A stretch of DNA of 9,271 bases from Bacillota bacterium (GTDB lineage Bacteria > Bacillota > Negativicutes > Sporomusales > UBA7701): the NCBI GenBank assembly GCA_023415075.1, contig JAEZLU010000097.1:1-9271 (forward strand). Direction: 5' to 3'. Below are positions 6,771 to 9,271 of the stretch, in pieces. Each line of letters opens with the position of its first letter. Within the stretch, counting starts at the first letter, position 1. The notes beneath the pieces are model-generated. The model had not been told where the DNA came from, made no database searches, and worked only from the letters and a program-made list of their open reading frames with translations. Position numbers and translations under genes: made by a program.

Positions 6771-8066
6771 ATGGAAAAATACCAACTCGCCTATGGCTCC
6801 GGCCATATCGATATCACCCTGCCGGCCGCCGGCAAAGTCCAGCTGGTCGAAGGCCGGCCGACGCCGCCGGTGACCGACGTGGCCGCCGCCGTTCGCGAAG
6901 CCCTGGCCGCGCCTATCGGCACGCCGCCCCTCAAAGACGTATTCGCCGCCGGCGACAACGTGGCCATCGTGGCCAGCGATCTCACCCGCGGCTGGTTGCG
7001 CCACGACCAGTTCCTGCCTGTACTCCTGGACGAGCTCAACGCCGCCGGCGTCGTCGATAAAGACATCACCCTCGTCGTCGCCCTGGGGGCCCACCGCCGC
7101 CACACCGCTGCCGAAAACGCGGCCGTCTACGGCGAAGCCGTAGTGCGGCGAATCCGCATCGAGCAAAGCTACGCCGAAGACGAGGCCGATTTCGTCAACC
7201 TCGGCACCACCAGCCGCGGCGTGCCCGTAAATATCAACCGCCACGTCATGGCCGCCGACAAAGTCCTCCTCACCGGCGGCATCGTCTACCATTCGATGGC
7301 CGGTTTCGCCGGCGGCCGCAAAGGACTAATCCCCGGCGTCGCCAGCTATGCCACCATCCAGGCCAACCACCGCTATTGCCTGGCAGCGGCCGTCGGCGAA
7401 GGCATCAGCCCCACTGCCGGTTGCGGCAGCCTGGCCGGCAACCATATGCACGAAGACCAGATGGAAATTGCCGCCATGGTCAACCCGGCTTTTCTGTTCA
7501 ACGTCATTTTAAGCCCGGACGGCGGCTTCGCCCGCTTCGTCGCCGGCCACTGGCAAAAGGCCTGGGAAGCCGGCTGCCGCCTGGTGGCCGACATCTACGG
7601 CGTGCCGATCGGCGAGAAGACCGACCTCGTCATCGCCTCGGCCGGCGGCTACCCCAAGGACATGAACTTCTACCAAGCCAGCAAGGCCACCGAGAACGCC
7701 CTGGCGGCCTGTAAAGACGACGGCGCCCTCATTGCCCTGTTAGAATGTCGTGACATCGGCGACCCACCCGATTTCAGCGGCTGGTTCGACATACCCTCCC
7801 TCTACGAGCGGGAGTTGGCCCTGCGGCAGCGATTTACCGTGCCGGGCTACGTGGCCCTGAAAGTAGGCCTCGAAGCCCGGCGGACACCGCATATCATCGT
7901 GACTTTGCCGGAAAACAAAGCGTTTTTCGACAAAGTCGGCATGACGGCGGTGACTACTTTCGCGGAGGCTCTGGCCCTGGCCGAGCAGAAGCTCGGCCGC
8001 AGCGGCTACTCCGTCACCGTGCTGCCGCATGCCGCCAATACCGCGCCGCTGCTCGCGGCCACATAA
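6771..8066 (+). CDS. larA: LarA-family nickel-dependent 2-hydroxyacid racemase/epimerase homologue
   Basis: This 431-residue LarA-family protein (DUF2088 N-terminal domain) uses the nickel-pincer nucleotide cofactor to racemise or epimerise a 2-hydroxyacid by hydride transfer. The key residues match Lactiplantibacillus plantarum LarA almost to the number: H108 in GALGAHRRH-like context, H174 in YHSMAG, K184 in GGRKGLIPG (the cofactor-attachment lysine), and H200 in ANHRY (nickel ligand). R73 in SDLTRG and K296 in GYPKDMNFY fit the substrate-binding R75 and K298. All catalytic residues are therefore present. The family also includes racemases for substrates other than lactate, so the substrate is open. 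The cofactor genes larB, larC and larE are not in this window. It is the first gene after the riboswitch and terminator and lies 15 nt before paaK, which hints at an aryl or other organic acid. ATG 6771 has a strong GGAGGA site. Confidence 0.88.
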   Translation: MEKYQLAYGSGHIDITLPAAGKVQLVEGRPTPPVTDVAAAVREALAAPIGTPPLKDVFAAGDNVAIVASDLTRGWLRHDQFLPVLLDELNAAGVVDKDITLVVALGAHRRHTAAENAAVYGEAVVRRIRIEQSYAEDEADFVNLGTTSRGVPVNINRHVMAADKVLLTGGIVYHSMAGFAGGRKGLIPGVASYATIQANHRYCLAAAVGEGISPTAGCGSLAGNHMHEDQMEIAAMVNPAFLFNVILSPDGGFARFVAGHWQKAWEAGCRLVADIYGVPIGEKTDLVIASAGGYPKDMNFYQASKATENALAACKDDGALIALLECRDIGDPPDFSGWFDIPSLYERELALRQRFTVPGYVALKVGLEARRTPHIIVTLPENKAFFDKVGMTAVTTFAEALALAEQKLGRSGYSVTVLPHAANTAPLLAAT

Positions 8067-8069
8067 TTT

Positions 8070-8075
8070 GGAGGG
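8070..8075 (+). promoter_or_regulatory. Shine-Dalgarno fixing a TTG start for paaK
   Basis: GGAGGG is 6 nt before TTG 8082. The residues after the TTG (YWNKPVETM) match the normal N-terminus of this ligase family, whereas the first in-frame ATG (8109) would remove them and lacks a nearby SD. Confidence 0.8.
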
Positions 8076-8081
8076 ATTAAT

Positions 8082-9271
8082 TTGTATTGGAACAAACCGG
8101 TTGAGACAATGGAGCGGGCCGAACTGGCCACCCTGCAGGCCGCCCGCTTGCGCGATACAACCCAGCGGATCTATCGCCAGGTGCCTTTTTACCGCAGCCG
8201 CCTGCAAGCGGCCGGCCTGCTGCCGGAAGACGTGAGCACCCTTGACGACATCAAGCGGCTGCCCTTCACCACCAAGCAGGACATGCGCGACAACTACCCC
8301 TACGGCCTGTTCGCCGTGCCCCAGGCGGAAATAGTCCGCATCCACGCCTCCAGCGGCACCACCGGCAAACCGACCGTCGTCGGCTACACCAAACGGGACA
8401 TCGGCATCTGGTCGGAAGTCATGGCCCGTACCCTTACCGCCGCCGGCGCCACCAGGCAGTCCTTCATCCAGGTGGCCTACGGCTATGGCCTGTTCACCGG
8501 CGGCCTGGGCGCCCACTACGGGGCCGAGCTCATCGGTGCCTCGGTAATCCCGGTATCAAGCGGCAACACCGCCAGGCAGATAATGCTCATGAAAGACTTC
8601 GGCACCACCCTCCTGGCCTGCACGCCCTCCTATGCCCTCTACATCGCCGAAACCATCGCCGAGATGGGCCTGTCCCCCAAGGACTTCAGCCTCAAGGCCG
8701 GCGTCTTCGGCGCCGAGCCCTGGTCGGAGCGCATGCGCAAAGAAATCGAAGACCGCCTGGCCATCAAAGCCATTGACATCTACGGCCTCAGCGAGATCAT
8801 CGGCCCGGGCGTCGCTAGCGAATGCCATTGCCAAACCGGCCTCCACATCAATGAAGACCATTTTTACCCGGAAATCATCAACCCACTGACAGGAGAGGTG
8901 CTCGCCGACGGCGAAAAAGGCGAATTAGTACTGACGACGATAACCAAGGAAGGCATGCCGATGCTCCGCTACCGCACCCGCGACCTCACCGTCCTCATGC
9001 GGGAAAAATGCGATTGCGGCCGGACGCTGGTGCGGATGGGCAAAGTTCTCGGCCGCAGCGACGACATGCTCATCATCCGCGGCGTCAACGTCTTCCCCTC
9101 CCAAGTCGAGACCGTGCTTCTCAGCCTGGGCGAGACCTCGCCTCACTATCAACTCATCGTCGACCGGGTCGATAACCTCGATATCCTGACCGTTCTGGTA
9201 GAAGTTACCGAAGACATGTTCTCCGACGAAGTCCGCCGGCTGGAGCAGCTCGAGCACAAAATCGAAGCCGC
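8082..9271 (+). CDS. paaK: Phenylacetate-CoA ligase (partial, 3' end beyond window)
   Basis: This AMP-forming acyl-CoA ligase of the PaaK type (phenylacetate + ATP + CoA to phenylacetyl-CoA + AMP + PPi) is visible for 396 residues. The family is about 430-440 long, so roughly the last 35-45 residues are outside the window. Motifs in order: N-terminal YWNKPVETM (2-10); YRQVPFYRSRL; the ATP-binding P-loop SSGTTGKP (90-97); YGLSE (234-238); RYRTRD (296-301); a CDCG pair at C310/C312 typical of PaaK; and the GRSDDMLIIRGVNVFPSQVE hinge/core from residue 324. The start is a TTG with GGAGGG 6 nt upstream. It follows the larA homologue by 15 nt and shares its riboswitch-controlled transcript. In anaerobes such ligases often sit beside indolepyruvate:ferredoxin oxidoreductase genes in aromatic amino-acid metabolism. 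Exact aryl specificity (phenyl-, indolyl-, hydroxyphenyl-acetate) cannot be read here. Confidence 0.94.
   Translation, partial: MYWNKPVETMERAELATLQAARLRDTTQRIYRQVPFYRSRLQAAGLLPEDVSTLDDIKRLPFTTKQDMRDNYPYGLFAVPQAEIVRIHASSGTTGKPTVVGYTKRDIGIWSEVMARTLTAAGATRQSFIQVAYGYGLFTGGLGAHYGAELIGASVIPVSSGNTARQIMLMKDFGTTLLACTPSYALYIAETIAEMGLSPKDFSLKAGVFGAEPWSERMRKEIEDRLAIKAIDIYGLSEIIGPGVASECHCQTGLHINEDHFYPEIINPLTGEVLADGEKGELVLTTITKEGMPMLRYRTRDLTVLMREKCDCGRTLVRMGKVLGRSDDMLIIRGVNVFPSQVETVLLSLGETSPHYQLIVDRVDNLDILTVLVEVTEDMFSDEVRRLEQLEHKIEA

Noticed and set aside
6744..7292. Minus-strand open frame starting at the riboswitch terminator
   Set aside because: It is antisense to larA and lacks motifs.
7740..8516. A 258-codon minus-strand open frame spanning the larA-paaK junction
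   Set aside because: It covers two well-supported plus-strand genes and their intergenic SD, and is best explained by GC-rich codon usage.

Overview
The window is a protein-dense, GC-rich bacterial segment with strong G/C bias at third codon positions. The gene families (a DUF2600/YtpB-type protein, two Ppx/GppA-HD proteins, Ppk1, a LarA homologue, an anaerobe-type PaaK), the strong GGAGG-type ribosome binding sites and a ykkC-family leader RNA all suggest a Firmicute. A GC-rich anaerobe of the Negativicutes (Sporomusaceae-like) or a related clostridial lineage is my best guess. This is an inference, not a taxonomic identification.

Layout. (1) Positions 37-2660, minus strand: a two-gene unit of an exopolyphosphatase/guanosine-pentaphosphatase (Ppx/GppA with C-terminal HD domain), followed 17 nt later by a DUF2600 (YtpB-like) protein. 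(2) Positions 2661-2853: an AT-rich divergent intergenic region. (3) Positions 2854-6503, plus strand: a second Ppx/GppA-HD paralogue whose phosphatase motifs are degraded while its HD residues are intact, overlapping by 4 nt or abutting polyphosphate kinase ppk1. This is a polyphosphate synthesis and turnover cluster. (4) Positions 6504-6770: a regulatory intergenic region with a sigma-A-like promoter, a ykkC-family (subtype-2-like, closest to the ppGpp class) riboswitch and an overlapping intrinsic terminator. (5) Positions 6771-9271, plus strand: a LarA-family (nickel-pincer-dependent 2-hydroxyacid racemase) gene and a phenylacetate-CoA ligase paaK, 15 nt apart. paaK is cut by the window end.

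How it fits together. Ppk1 makes polyphosphate and Ppx-type enzymes degrade it or act on pppGpp, so the left and middle parts are a stringent-response/polyphosphate module. The main find is the leader RNA before larA-paaK. All 3' halves of its aptamer helices lie inside the 5' arm of a long terminator hairpin, which predicts an ON switch (ligand bound, terminator blocked). If the ligand is ppGpp, larA-paaK would be induced by amino-acid starvation. That would suit a role in salvaging aryl-lactates and arylacetates for aromatic amino-acid synthesis. The ligand and this pathway are inferences.
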